Below are positions 52,384 through 60,795 of a stretch of 64,000 nt of DNA, piece by piece; the stretch's first letter is position 1; the number at the start of each line of letters is the position of its first letter. The stretch spans positions 62,001-126,000 of the forward strand of contig JACKBM010000009.1 of assembly GCA_020634575.1 (NCBI GenBank), read 5' to 3'. The DNA comes from Ardenticatenales bacterium (GTDB lineage: Bacteria; Chloroflexota; Anaerolineae; Promineifilales; Promineifilaceae). The notes beneath the pieces were generated by a model. It saw nothing but the letters and a program-made list of their open reading frames with translations. It had not been told where the DNA came from and made no database searches. Made by a program: the position numbers and the translations under genes.

Positions 52384-53475
52384 ATGATTAGCCATGTTGA
52401 TAGTCGACTATACCGCATTCCCCTCACCCACACGATGACAGACGCCACCCACGGCGCCATGACCCATTTTGAGGTCGTTATGGTCAGCCTGCGCGACGAT
52501 GAGGGCCACGAAGGCATCGGCTACACCTACACGATTGGTCTGGGCGGCGCCGCCGTGGTTTCGCTTATCCGCCAGGCGTTTGAGCCGCTGCTGCTAAAGG
52601 CTGAACCCGACCGGATCAATCAGATTTGGGAGCAGATGTGGTGGCGGCTGCATTACATCGGCCGGGGCGGTCTGGCCTCGTTCGCCATGGCCGCCGTCGA
52701 CATCGCCCTCTGGGACCTGGCGGCGCGACGGGCGGGCCAACCATTGTGGCGCCGGTTGGGCGGTAACGGCGGTCCGATTACACCCTATGCCGGCGGCATC
52801 GACCTGCATCTGGATCTCGATGGCTTGCTGGCCTATGTGCAGGGCCATCTGGACAAGGGTTTTCGCGCTGTCAAAATCAAGGTGGGCCAGCCCCGCTGGC
52901 AAGATGACATCGCCCGCATCCGGGCCGTGCGGGAGCTGCTGGGCCCTGAGCTGACCCTGATGGTGGACGCCAACATGCGCTGGGATGTGGCGACGGCGGT
53001 GCAGGCGGCCCGGCAGATGCAGCCTTACAATGTTTACTGGCTGGAAGAGCCAACCATTCCCGACGATGTGGCCGGCCACGCCCGCATCGCGGCGGAGGGC
53101 GGCGTGCCGGTGGCCACCGGCGAGAACCTGCACACGATCTACGAGTTTGCGGCGATGATTGAGCAGGGCGGCATCGCCTACCCGGAGCCGGATGTCTCCA
53201 ACATTGGCGGCATCACCAACTGGCTACGGGTGGCGGGGCTGGCGTATGCGCATAACCGGCCGGTCACCACCCACGGCGTCCACGAACTCCACCTCCAGCT
53301 GCTGGGCGCCATCCCCAACCCCTCCTTCCTCGAAGTCCACAGCTTCGGCCTGGAGCGCTTCATCCTCAACCCGCCCGTGCTGATCGATGGCGTCATGCAA
53401 CTGCCTGAGGCGCCGGGCCACGGGGTGCAGTTTGACTGGGAAGGGCTGGCGGCCTGCGAGGTCAGGTTGCCGTAG
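52384..53475 (+). CDS. Enolase-superfamily enzyme, mandelate-racemase type
   Basis: This 363-residue enzyme has the N-terminal capping domain and TIM barrel of the MR/MLE group. Visible active-site motifs are KIKVG (general base lysines), DANMRWD, LEEPTIPDD and GENLH (metal ligands Asp/Glu/Glu), and THGVHELH (the His of the His-Asp dyad). It should abstract a proton next to a carboxylate, as sugar-acid dehydratases, racemases and cycloisomerases do. GAGG precedes the ATG. The neighbour is a glycoside hydrolase, so a sugar-acid substrate is likely, but which one is open. Confidence 0.85.
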   Translation: MISHVDSRLYRIPLTHTMTDATHGAMTHFEVVMVSLRDDEGHEGIGYTYTIGLGGAAVVSLIRQAFEPLLLKAEPDRINQIWEQMWWRLHYIGRGGLASFAMAAVDIALWDLAARRAGQPLWRRLGGNGGPITPYAGGIDLHLDLDGLLAYVQGHLDKGFRAVKIKVGQPRWQDDIARIRAVRELLGPELTLMVDANMRWDVATAVQAARQMQPYNVYWLEEPTIPDDVAGHARIAAEGGVPVATGENLHTIYEFAAMIEQGGIAYPEPDVSNIGGITNWLRVAGLAYAHNRPVTTHGVHELHLQLLGAIPNPSFLEVHSFGLERFILNPPVLIDGVMQLPEAPGHGVQFDWEGLAACEVRLP

Positions 53476-53524
53476 GCTTGATGGTCTGGACTGGCCCTGG
53501 CAGCCCTGGCACACAGTAAAATAG

Positions 53525-54556
53525 ATGAAGAAACAGGTCACCATTCTGCTATTTTGCATATTATTTCTGACAGCCTGCGCTGGCAGCGATGAAACACTAC
53601 CTGCTGAGCAAGTGACGCCATCGATCACGGAATCGGCGGCAATAGAAAACACAGCAACCTCGGTTGTTAAGACTGAGGCACCAACGGCAGTAGTCACCAC
53701 GCTTGCCCCAGCAACACTGACGCCAACGACCACTGTGACGTCATCGCCGACCACAACCGCCCCAGCTACTCAGACTACAGAGGCTGGGCCGTTCGACAAT
53801 GTCGTCTACGCCACCCTGTCTGAAGACGAGGCTACCCAGCTTCTCATTGAGTTGCTCCAGACCAATGGTGGTTGCCGGCTGCCATGTTGGTGGGGGATTG
53901 TTCTGGGTAGCACTGCCATATCAGAGATTGAGTCGGTTTTTGTCCCTCTGGGATTTGACTGGTTTCCTGGCTTTGACGAACTCCACGATACAACGGCATA
54001 CAAAGCTTCGTTATATCTTCATGCAAAAGAGAGTATTGTCTGGACCATTGAAGTCCGTGGCGGGGCAGGCGAAGAAACCTACGACAAGAATGAGGCCTGG
54101 CGGCCTTACGCATTGCCCAATCTGCTGTCTGAATACGGCATACCGTCTGAAGTTTACGTCTACTATCCCTTTCGGTTTGATCCCGGTGGTCTGGCTTCGT
54201 ACAGACTGTTCCTCTACTATCCCGAGCAAGGCATCGAGATCGATTACCTGGGGATTGCCGACCTGCTCCCGGATCGCAATGGCTGGGCGGAAGCCTGCCC
54301 TGACATCTTGCGAACAGATCAGGTTAACCTGCTACTGTTTCAGCCCGGCACCGTGCCCGAATACCGGGAACTCACCCTGCCCGCCATGAGCATCCCTGTG
54401 CCAGAACAGCCCGAGGGCACCGATCCCTACGATCTGATCAGCTGGGAGCAGGCCACCGAAAGCACTTTGGACGCGTTTTATCAGCATTTCACCGAATCAG
54501 AAGAAGGCACCGTCTGTTTCAGCTTCAAAACCTATTGGACTGGTTCATCTGAATGA
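53525..54556 (+). CDS. Secreted lipoprotein with C-x-LPCWW motif
   Basis: This 343-residue lipoprotein has lipobox FLTACAG (cysteine about 18). A Thr/Ser/Pro-rich linker follows (about 30-90), then a domain containing GGCRLPCWWGIVLGSTAI near residue 118. I recall this cysteine pair and tryptophan motif as recurring in uncharacterised Chloroflexota surface lipoproteins. The rest is alpha/beta with no family that I recognise. No good ribosome site precedes the ATG. Confidence 0.65.
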   Translation: MKKQVTILLFCILFLTACAGSDETLPAEQVTPSITESAAIENTATSVVKTEAPTAVVTTLAPATLTPTTTVTSSPTTTAPATQTTEAGPFDNVVYATLSEDEATQLLIELLQTNGGCRLPCWWGIVLGSTAISEIESVFVPLGFDWFPGFDELHDTTAYKASLYLHAKESIVWTIEVRGGAGEETYDKNEAWRPYALPNLLSEYGIPSEVYVYYPFRFDPGGLASYRLFLYYPEQGIEIDYLGIADLLPDRNGWAEACPDILRTDQVNLLLFQPGTVPEYRELTLPAMSIPVPEQPEGTDPYDLISWEQATESTLDAFYQHFTESEEGTVCFSFKTYWTGSSE

Positions 54557-54560
54557 ATCA

Positions 54561-54830
54561 ACATTTCCTGAGCCTTCTCCATGGGGCAAATCGACCCTCA
54601 ATAGCAGGCGAAGGATCCCGATCCAGGCCTCTGGCCGATATAGGCTCTGCCAGGAGCCGACTGCCATTCGCCTAGTGAAAAGCGGCATAAATATCGCTAG
54701 TGCCTAACATAGTCCCCGTTTGCCAGCCAAGCTGGCCAGCCACCGACCGGAGTATATTGGCGCCTTAGGGCGAGGTCCTTCGCCTGCTCTCAATATACAT
54801 CTTGCCCCATAGAGGAGGCTCAGGAAATGT
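54561..54830. mobile_element. MITE-like 270-bp element with 29-bp terminal inverted repeats
   Basis: The ends 54561-54589 and 54802-54830 are inverted copies matching at 27 of 29 positions (ACATTTCCTGAGCC outermost). A second inner match, AGCAGGCGAAGGA, continues the symmetry after a short unlike stretch. There is no open frame of note. I could not find a clear target-site duplication. It lies 4 nt after the lipoprotein stop. It is probably a non-autonomous transposable element or a decayed one. Confidence 0.65.
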
Positions 54831-54857
54831 CGTTAAGGAAATTTACCCAAAAACAAA

Positions 54858-54879
54858 AGGACCCCATCACCGGGGTCCT
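54858..54879 (-). terminator. Intrinsic terminator of the iscX-nuo-mrp operon
   Basis: Read on the minus strand, AGGACCCC (54879-54872 side) pairs with GGGGTCCT across a 6-nt loop and is followed by TTTGTTTTTG. It lies about 40 nt after the mrp stop. Confidence 0.88.
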
Positions 54880-54919
54880 CAACAATTAAAATCTACGCAA
54901 CAGCCAGGCCGATGCTTTT

Positions 54920-56005
54920 CTACCCGATCATCTGTATCGGAATAAAATCTTTCTGCTTGGACAATGTCAGCACCGAGACACGCGCCGCCACCTGCTCGCT
55001 GATTGCCTGGAACGCCTGGGCCGCCTCTGACTCAGGCCGGGCGACCACGATTGGCTGGCCCGAGTCGCCACCCTTACGAATCTCGGCATCCATGGGGATG
55101 GCGCCCAGGTAGGGGGTGTTCTGCTCGTTGGCCAGCGCCTCGCCGGCGCCGGTGCCGAAGAAATCGCCGCTCATGTTCTCGACAACGCCGATGATCGGCA
55201 CATCCAGCTTCTCAAACATCTTCAGGCCACGCAGAGCGTCAGAAACGGCGACTTGCATCGGCTGGGTGACGATGACGGCGCCGCTCAGCGGGATTGCCTG
55301 GGCCAGCGAGAGCTGAACATCACCCGTGCCAGGCGGCAGGTCGATCACCAGGTAATCCAGGTTGTCCCAGGCCACATCGGTCAGGAATTGCTGCAGGGCC
55401 GAAGCCAGCATCGGGCCGCGCCAGATCATCGGTTTATCCGGCGAGGAGAGGAAGGCCATGGAGATGACGTGCACGCCATACTGCTCCAACGGCACCATCT
55501 TGCGGTCCTTGACCGGCAGTTTGGCCCCTTCCAGACCCATCATCATCGCCAGGTTCGGGCCGAGGATGTCGGCATCCAGCAAGCCCACGCGGGCCCCTTT
55601 CTGGGCCAGGGCGATGGCCAGGTTGACAGAGACGGTGCTTTTGCCGACGCCGCCCTTGCCGCTGGCAACGGCGATTACATTCTTGAAATTACCACCCACG
55701 GCATCCTTCAGCCGCCGGTCTGCCGGCACCTGGGCATCCCATTTGATGGTGACCTTGCCGATGCCGGGGACCTGGCTGAGGGCAGCGCGGCTGTCCCCTT
55801 CCATTTTGCCCCGCAGCGGACAGGCCGGCGTCGTCAGCATAATAGTGAAGCTGACATCCTGGCCATCGATCGCCAGGTTGCGGATCATGTTCAGCGAGAC
55901 CAGATCGCGATGCAACTCGGGCTCAATGACAGTACCGAGGGCAGCCAGGACAGTTTCCTGGGTGAGGCCGGAACCGGCCGGTTTTTCCTTCTTTTTTCCA
56001 AACAT
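54920..56005 (-). CDS. mrp: Mrp/NBP35-family Fe-S carrier ATPase without CxxC
   Basis: This 361-residue P-loop ATPase carries an N-terminal MIP18/SufT-like domain (about 14-95, with TTPACPLRGKME) and the deviant Walker A GKGGVGKST at 116-124. It continues with LLDADILGPNL, VIDLPPGTGDVQLSL and ENMSGDFFGTGAGEA. In most Mrp proteins ENMS is followed by a CxxC loop that holds the bridging Fe-S cluster; here that loop is missing and ENMS runs straight into FGTG. The mitochondrial relative Ind1 serves complex I, and this gene closes a nuo cluster, so a complex I assembly role is plausible. Cluster binding may use the MIP18-domain cysteine. Confidence 0.9.
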   Translation of the reverse strand: MFGKKKEKPAGSGLTQETVLAALGTVIEPELHRDLVSLNMIRNLAIDGQDVSFTIMLTTPACPLRGKMEGDSRAALSQVPGIGKVTIKWDAQVPADRRLKDAVGGNFKNVIAVASGKGGVGKSTVSVNLAIALAQKGARVGLLDADILGPNLAMMMGLEGAKLPVKDRKMVPLEQYGVHVISMAFLSSPDKPMIWRGPMLASALQQFLTDVAWDNLDYLVIDLPPGTGDVQLSLAQAIPLSGAVIVTQPMQVAVSDALRGLKMFEKLDVPIIGVVENMSGDFFGTGAGEALANEQNTPYLGAIPMDAEIRKGGDSGQPIVVARPESEAAQAFQAISEQVAARVSVLTLSKQKDFIPIQMIG

Positions 56006-56090
56006 AGGCTTAAAAAGTAAGCCATGGATTCAGGGAACCCATGGCTGAATTGACAAAGATCCTGTTGATACAAACGGCAACGTTACGAGG

Positions 56091-56783
56091 CTACAAACCC
56101 TTGTAATAACGTCCCCGCAGAATGAGCTGACGCGCCTTGGCGTCGGCAATCGCGTCACCACTGTCCTCATCCTTGCCGCGCTTCTTGCCTTTAGCGTCTT
56201 CCACTGCCTGACGGGCAATGGCCTCAGCTTCAGCTTTATTCGGAGCAATGGAGCGCCAGTAGCTAAGCGGTTTGCTCAGACGCGCCTTGTCATGGATGTG
56301 AGCCGTGGTCCGCTCATAGCTGGCCAGTTCGTAGTCCTGGTCCATCTTGATGGCGTCAAACGGGCAATACTCGGCACAGTAGCCACAATTCATGCAGATG
56401 TCGATATCGATGAAGAAGTCGACCGGCTCCGGCTTCGGCCGCCCGTTGGGTAGTTTGCCCCGCTCAATCCAGATACATTGGGGCGGACATACTTTGGCGC
56501 AGATACCGCAAGAGGTGCACCAATCGTGACCATAAGATTGCCCGGGGGCCGGCTCATCCGTCACCAGGAACGGCACAAAACGGAACCGCTCCGGCATGGG
56601 CAGCTTCTCTTCCGGGTACATGACCGTGATCGCGCCGGTCGTCTTCAGGCTCTGACGGACCTTGAGCGCTTCATCGTTGTAATAGCGACCACCCTTGGAC
56701 ACCCAGCGCAGATCGTCGACATAGGTGTTAAAAAAATGCTTGATGGTGACGCCCATTCCCTTAAGAATGCCTAATCCGTACAT
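56091..56783 (-). CDS. nuoI: NADH-quinone oxidoreductase subunit I
   Basis: This 230-residue complex I peripheral subunit carries clusters N6a and N6b. The two 4Fe-4S motifs are CTSCGICAKVCP and CMNCGYCAEYCP. It has a longer C-terminal tail than usual (about 60 residues, Lys/Asp-rich, GKKRGKDEDSGD). Electrons pass through it from the hydrophilic arm toward NuoB. It follows nuoCD with a 24-nt gap. Confidence 0.95.
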   Translation of the reverse strand: MYGLGILKGMGVTIKHFFNTYVDDLRWVSKGGRYYNDEALKVRQSLKTTGAITVMYPEEKLPMPERFRFVPFLVTDEPAPGQSYGHDWCTSCGICAKVCPPQCIWIERGKLPNGRPKPEPVDFFIDIDICMNCGYCAEYCPFDAIKMDQDYELASYERTTAHIHDKARLSKPLSYWRSIAPNKAEAEAIARQAVEDAKGKKRGKDEDSGDAIADAKARQLILRGRYYKGL

Positions 56784-56807
56784 GCTGTCTCCTATCGCTG
56801 GACCGGC

Positions 56808-58619
56808 CTAGCGGTCAACCTCGCCCAGAACGATATCAATACTACCCAAAATCGCGACCAGGTCAGCGACCTTATTGTTCAAGCTCAATGGCTCCAAAGC
56901 CGTCAGGTTGATGAAGGATGGGGCGCGGATATGATACCGATCGGCGTTGGAAGCACGCTGCCCGGCAGTGATGTAATAACCAAGCTCGCCCTTGGGGTTC
57001 TCAATACGGCCGTAGGAATCGCCACCCTGCCCGGTGCGGTAGGCATACTGCGGCTTTTCATCTTCGGGGAAGATCGATTGGCCGGAGGTCGCGACTAGCT
57101 GCGGGATCACCTGGCGCAGAATGCGCAGGCTTTGCCGCATCTCATCAATGCGGACCAGGTAACGATCATAGAGGTCACCGTTGTAACGAACCGCCACATC
57201 AAAATCAAGCTGGTCATAGAATGAATATGGCTCAGCCCGGCGAATGTCATACGGCACACCACTGGCGCGCAGCAGCGGGCCGCTACAGCTAAAACGCATC
57301 GCGTCTTCAGCCGTCAGCACCGCCACGTCGATACAGCGGGCGCGGACAATCTCGTTACCCGAGATCAGCCGTTCCCATTCATCGATTTTGGCCGGGAGCC
57401 GCTCGTTAACCAGTTCGGTCAACCAGGAGGTTGTCTCCTGACCCTTGATCTCCAGCGGCAAATCATAAGCCAGACCACCGAAGCGCATGTAATTACACAT
57501 CATGCGGGCGCCAGTGGTCGCCTCAAAGAAGTCCAGAATCAGCTCACGCTCAATGTAGAGGTAGAGCATCGGCGTTTGTAGCGCCCCCAGGTCGTTCAGG
57601 AAGAAACCCAGCGCCCAGAAATGGTTACACAGCCGGGTCAGCTCATCCATCAGGATGCGAATCCATTCCACCCGCTCCGGCGGTTTGATGCCGAGCAGTT
57701 TCTCCACAGCCATCACATAGCCATGGTTGTTGCCGAGCGAAGAGAGGTAATCCAGCCGGTCCGTGTAGGGGATATTCTGCAGCCAGGTATTGCGCTCGCC
57801 GATCTTCTCGTGATTGCGGTGCAGGTACCCCATCACCGGGTCCAGGGCGATGACGTTTTCGCCGTCGAGGGTGACCACCATGCGGAACACACCGTGGGTG
57901 GAAGGATGCTGCGGACCAAGGTTAACGGTGACTTTGTCCGTCTTCAGGCCGGGCTTGGAATCACGGCCGCGGGCCACCGCCTCGTAGATAGCGCCTTCGA
58001 TGTCGTATTCATCGCCTTCGGGGGTCCAACCGGCCGGATACTGCACATTCTTCCCGTACGGGTTGCGCTCTTCCGCCCGGAACACCAGCCCATCAGGCCA
58101 GCGGCTGCCAAACGGCTTGTTCATTTCCTCGAAGAAGGGCTCTTTCCAATCTTTGCGCAGCGGATGGCCGGCAAAGCCTTCCCACATCAGGATGCGGCGC
58201 AAATCGGGATGGCCGGAGAACTTGATCCCCAGCAAATCCCATGCTTCCCGCTCCTGGAAATCAGCGCCTGGGAACTCGGGGGTCAGCGACGGCACCACCG
58301 GATCATTCCGGTCCACCTGTGTCTTGAGGACAACCGCGCCGCCGCCCTTGCTGTAGCTGTAGAAGTGGTAGACCACTTCCATCTTGTTGTCGTCAAGCAA
58401 ATCAACGCCTGTAACCGACGACAGGTAATTAAAGGCATGTTGGTCGCGCAGCGAAGTCGCGACTTCAACCAGCTTTTCGGGCGGCACCATCAGGCCGGTA
58501 AACCCAACCCGTTCATCATCACTGATTTCGGCAAAGGATTGTTTGATGCCGCTGATCGCAGCTTCAGCCGGATCTCCATCCGCAACCGGTACGCCGTTTT
58601 CCATCATCATTTCTGTCAT
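56808..58619 (-). CDS. nuoCD: NADH-quinone oxidoreductase fused subunits C and D
   Basis: This 603-residue protein fuses NuoC (about 1-200: LSSVTGVDLLDDNKMEVVYH, DFQEREAWDLLGIKFSGHPD, RRILMWEGFAGHPLRKDW) to NuoD (about 215-603: VNLGPQHPSTHGVFRMV, GYLHRNHEKIGE, SSLGNNHGYVMAVEKL). NuoD helps form the quinone site (the HPSTH motif). The fusion order is the same as in E. coli. Start at 58619; an alternative Met (MMMENG) is 9 nt inside. Confidence 0.96.
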   Translation of the reverse strand: MTEMMMENGVPVADGDPAEAAISGIKQSFAEISDDERVGFTGLMVPPEKLVEVATSLRDQHAFNYLSSVTGVDLLDDNKMEVVYHFYSYSKGGGAVVLKTQVDRNDPVVPSLTPEFPGADFQEREAWDLLGIKFSGHPDLRRILMWEGFAGHPLRKDWKEPFFEEMNKPFGSRWPDGLVFRAEERNPYGKNVQYPAGWTPEGDEYDIEGAIYEAVARGRDSKPGLKTDKVTVNLGPQHPSTHGVFRMVVTLDGENVIALDPVMGYLHRNHEKIGERNTWLQNIPYTDRLDYLSSLGNNHGYVMAVEKLLGIKPPERVEWIRILMDELTRLCNHFWALGFFLNDLGALQTPMLYLYIERELILDFFEATTGARMMCNYMRFGGLAYDLPLEIKGQETTSWLTELVNERLPAKIDEWERLISGNEIVRARCIDVAVLTAEDAMRFSCSGPLLRASGVPYDIRRAEPYSFYDQLDFDVAVRYNGDLYDRYLVRIDEMRQSLRILRQVIPQLVATSGQSIFPEDEKPQYAYRTGQGGDSYGRIENPKGELGYYITAGQRASNADRYHIRAPSFINLTALEPLSLNNKVADLVAILGSIDIVLGEVDR

Positions 58620-58637
58620 GATATCTACTCCGCTGGC

Positions 58638-59285
58638 CTACGCTTCTTCAGCTGCCGCCGGCTGCCGGGACGCTTCCGCGCGAATAATATCTAACTGGCG
58701 CAGGTCAATCAGGTCCGGGCCGAGAAGCGGCACCGGGATCATGTTGCCTTCGTCTTCGCGCTTGTTGAAGGGATACCAGGGCGCGGTTCGGATAGACTGC
58801 TGGTCGATCTTTTCCTGCAGGGCAATGAGGCCATGGATCAGCGCCTGGGGTGTGGGCGGGCAGCCCGGCACGTAGACGTCAACCGGGATGAACTTATCAA
58901 TCCCATCGACCACGTTGTACCCTTCTTTGAAAGGACCGCCACCACTGGCGCAGGCGCCCATGCTCAGCACATAACGCGGCTCCGGCATCTGGTTGTAAAG
59001 ACGCACGATGGTGGGCACCATCTTCTTGGTGACCGTCCCAGAGACGATCATCAGGTCAGACTGGCGCGGCGTCGCCCGGAAAACTTCCATCCCAAACCGG
59101 GCCAGGTCATAACGGCTGGAAGCGGTGCAGATCATTTCGATCGCACAGCAGGCCAGACCAAAAACCATCGGCCAGATGGAGTTCCGGCGCGACCAGTTAT
59201 AGACCTTGTCCAGGCTGGTGATGAAGACGTTGTTGGCCAGTTCGTCAGGAACAGCCATATCAGGATTGAGAGCTCCGGTTGTCAT
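58638..59285 (-). CDS. nuoB: NADH-quinone oxidoreductase subunit B
   Basis: This 215-residue complex I subunit holds cluster N2, the last electron donor to quinone. The N2 cysteines are seen in [17 protein letters not shown] and [12 protein letters not shown]. The N-terminus [10 protein letters not shown] is at 59285 and overlaps the iscX stop (ATGA); AGGAGG lies 9 nt upstream. The C-terminal 50 residues are an extension without Cys. NuoA is not in front of it as in the usual operon. Confidence 0.96.
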   Translation of the reverse strand: MTTGALNPDMAVPDELANNVFITSLDKVYNWSRRNSIWPMVFGLACCAIEMICTASSRYDLARFGMEVFRATPRQSDLMIVSGTVTKKMVPTIVRLYNQMPEPRYVLSMGACASGGGPFKEGYNVVDGIDKFIPVDVYVPGCPPTPQALIHGLIALQEKIDQQSIRTAPWYPFNKREDEGNMIPVPLLGPDLIDLRQLDIIRAEASRQPAAAEEA

Positions 59286-59500
59286 GGTTGAGATGCCTCC
59301 TCGTACCATGCAATGAAAATATCTTGTAAAATGCGCTCGGTGGCCATGGCAGGATCATCCTGAAAACCTGGCAAAGCTTCTACCAGTTCAGCCAACTCGT
59401 CCAGCCCCACAAATTGCGGGTCTAAATCGGGATGGTGCTCCAGCAATGAGACAACAATTGCGTAGGTTGCATCCCAGAAAAGCTCGAGTTCAGCACCCAT
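59282..59500 (-). CDS. iscX: IscX/YfhJ-like Fe-S assembly protein
   Basis: This 72-residue acidic protein matches IscX by eye: [37 protein letters not shown] and [10 protein letters not shown] correspond to the YPDLDP, DDPxAxxEKILE and LVWLDEA features of the family. IscX binds IscS and iron and modulates cluster assembly. Here it heads the nuoB-nuoCD-nuoI-mrp operon, overlapping nuoB by 4 nt, rather than an isc operon. The small size makes the family call moderately strong. Confidence 0.78.
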   Translation of the reverse strand: MGAELELFWDATYAIVVSLLEHHPDLDPQFVGLDELAELVEALPGFQDDPAMATERILQDIFIAWYEEASQP

Positions 59501-59645
59501 TGGTTATGGCCCTGCCTGTTCGCCGCGAGCGTCGGTTTTCGCCTTACAAAAAAGTCAGCCGACTTGTATCCCAACGGGACTTCAGCAGGCTGCCAGATTA
59601 TGTCCGGCAATGATACATCATATGCCTTACAAAGTCGAAGCATTA

Positions 59646-60782
59646 ATGACGAATTTCACAATCGATTCGCCCCACCTGATCATCGCCTCTCCCTATCATA
59701 GTGGCAGTCACGCCGCCTGGGCCAACGGTTACCGCATTTCAAGCCAGCATCAGGTGGCCATGCTGACCCTACCCGGCCGGTTCTGGAAATGGCGCATGCA
59801 CGGCGGCGCCGTTAGCCTCGCAAATCAATTGCGCCAGAAAGGCTGGCGCCCGCGCCATATCCTGGCCACGGATATGCTCGACCTCTCCACCTTCGCCGGC
59901 CTCCTGCGCCACGACCTGGCTGAGACGCAACTGACGCTCTACATGCACGAAAACCAGCTCACCTACCCCCTACCGGCCGATCCCGCCAAAGGCCCCATGC
60001 GCCGCCAACACGGTGAACGCGACCTCCATTACGTCTTTATCAACTTCAGCTCCCAACTCGTGGCCGACCGCATCCTGTTCAATTCCGCCTACCACCGGGA
60101 CAGCTGGTTTGCGGCGCTGCGCACCTTCCTGCGCAGCCACCCGGATCGCCGGCTGGGCCATCAGGTCGACGCGCTTATCGCCAAGAGTGATGTTTTGCCT
60201 GTGGGTTTGAATGGTGCCTGGCTCGATGAGGCCGCGGCCGAGCCAGAGCCGGACCAGCCGCCGCTGATCCTCTGGAATCAGCGCTGGGAATACGACAAAA
60301 ATCCGGCTGCCTTTTTTGCCGCCCTGGGTCGAGCTAAAGCGGCCGGTCTGCCCTTCCGCCTGGCTGTCTGCGGCGAAAATTTCAGCCGCCAGCCCGAGGT
60401 ATTTGCCGAAGAGCTACCCCGCTTCCGCGCCGAGCTCATCCACGAGGGCTATGCCGACGCTGACACCTACCGTCGCCTGCTCTGGCAAAGCGACATCGTC
60501 ATCTCCACCGCCGACCACGAATTTTTCGGCATCAGCATCCTGGAAGCGATTCGCTGCGTGACCTACCCCATCCTGCCGGCCCGCCTCAGCTATCCTGAAC
60601 TCATGCCACCAGACCTGGCTACCGCAATTCTCTATCACGATGAGGCCGAACTGGACCAACTTCTGCAAACAGCCCTCCAGCAACCGGCGCGCCGGCGCCA
60701 GCTCGCCCAGGCCGCCGCCGCCCACGCCCGCCGCTACGACTGGGCCGCCGTCGCCCCCCGCTACGACGCCTACTTCGCCTGA
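59646..60782 (+). CDS. tRNA-queuosine alpha-mannosyltransferase-like protein
   Basis: This protein of about 378 residues has a GT-B glycosyltransferase fold. The N-terminal DUF3524 pattern (IIASPYHSGSHAAWANGY, LTLPGRFWKWRMHGGAVS, YMHENQLTYPLP) matches the GTDC1/QTMAN group, which mannosylates queuosine at tRNA-Asp position 34. The C-terminal part has LPVGLNGAWLDE, ILWNQRWEYDKNP and ADHEFFGISILEAIRC, the nucleotide-sugar region. I chose the ATG at 59646 by conservation; 59610 is possible. No queuosine biosynthesis gene is nearby. Confidence 0.85.
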   Translation: MTNFTIDSPHLIIASPYHSGSHAAWANGYRISSQHQVAMLTLPGRFWKWRMHGGAVSLANQLRQKGWRPRHILATDMLDLSTFAGLLRHDLAETQLTLYMHENQLTYPLPADPAKGPMRRQHGERDLHYVFINFSSQLVADRILFNSAYHRDSWFAALRTFLRSHPDRRLGHQVDALIAKSDVLPVGLNGAWLDEAAAEPEPDQPPLILWNQRWEYDKNPAAFFAALGRAKAAGLPFRLAVCGENFSRQPEVFAEELPRFRAELIHEGYADADTYRRLLWQSDIVISTADHEFFGISILEAIRCVTYPILPARLSYPELMPPDLATAILYHDEAELDQLLQTALQQPARRRQLAQAAAAHARRYDWAAVAPRYDAYFA

Positions 60783-60795
60783 TGCCGCTCGTCCC

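Noticed and set aside
53517..53522. TAAAAT as a -10 box for the lipoprotein gene
   Set aside because: It ends only 2 nt before the ATG, so transcription could not start upstream of the start codon, and there is no -35 partner.
57621..58694. 357-codon plus-strand frame opposite nuoCD and nuoB
   Set aside because: Antisense to well-conserved complex I genes; translation is rich in His/Arg/Gln and has no recognisable domain.
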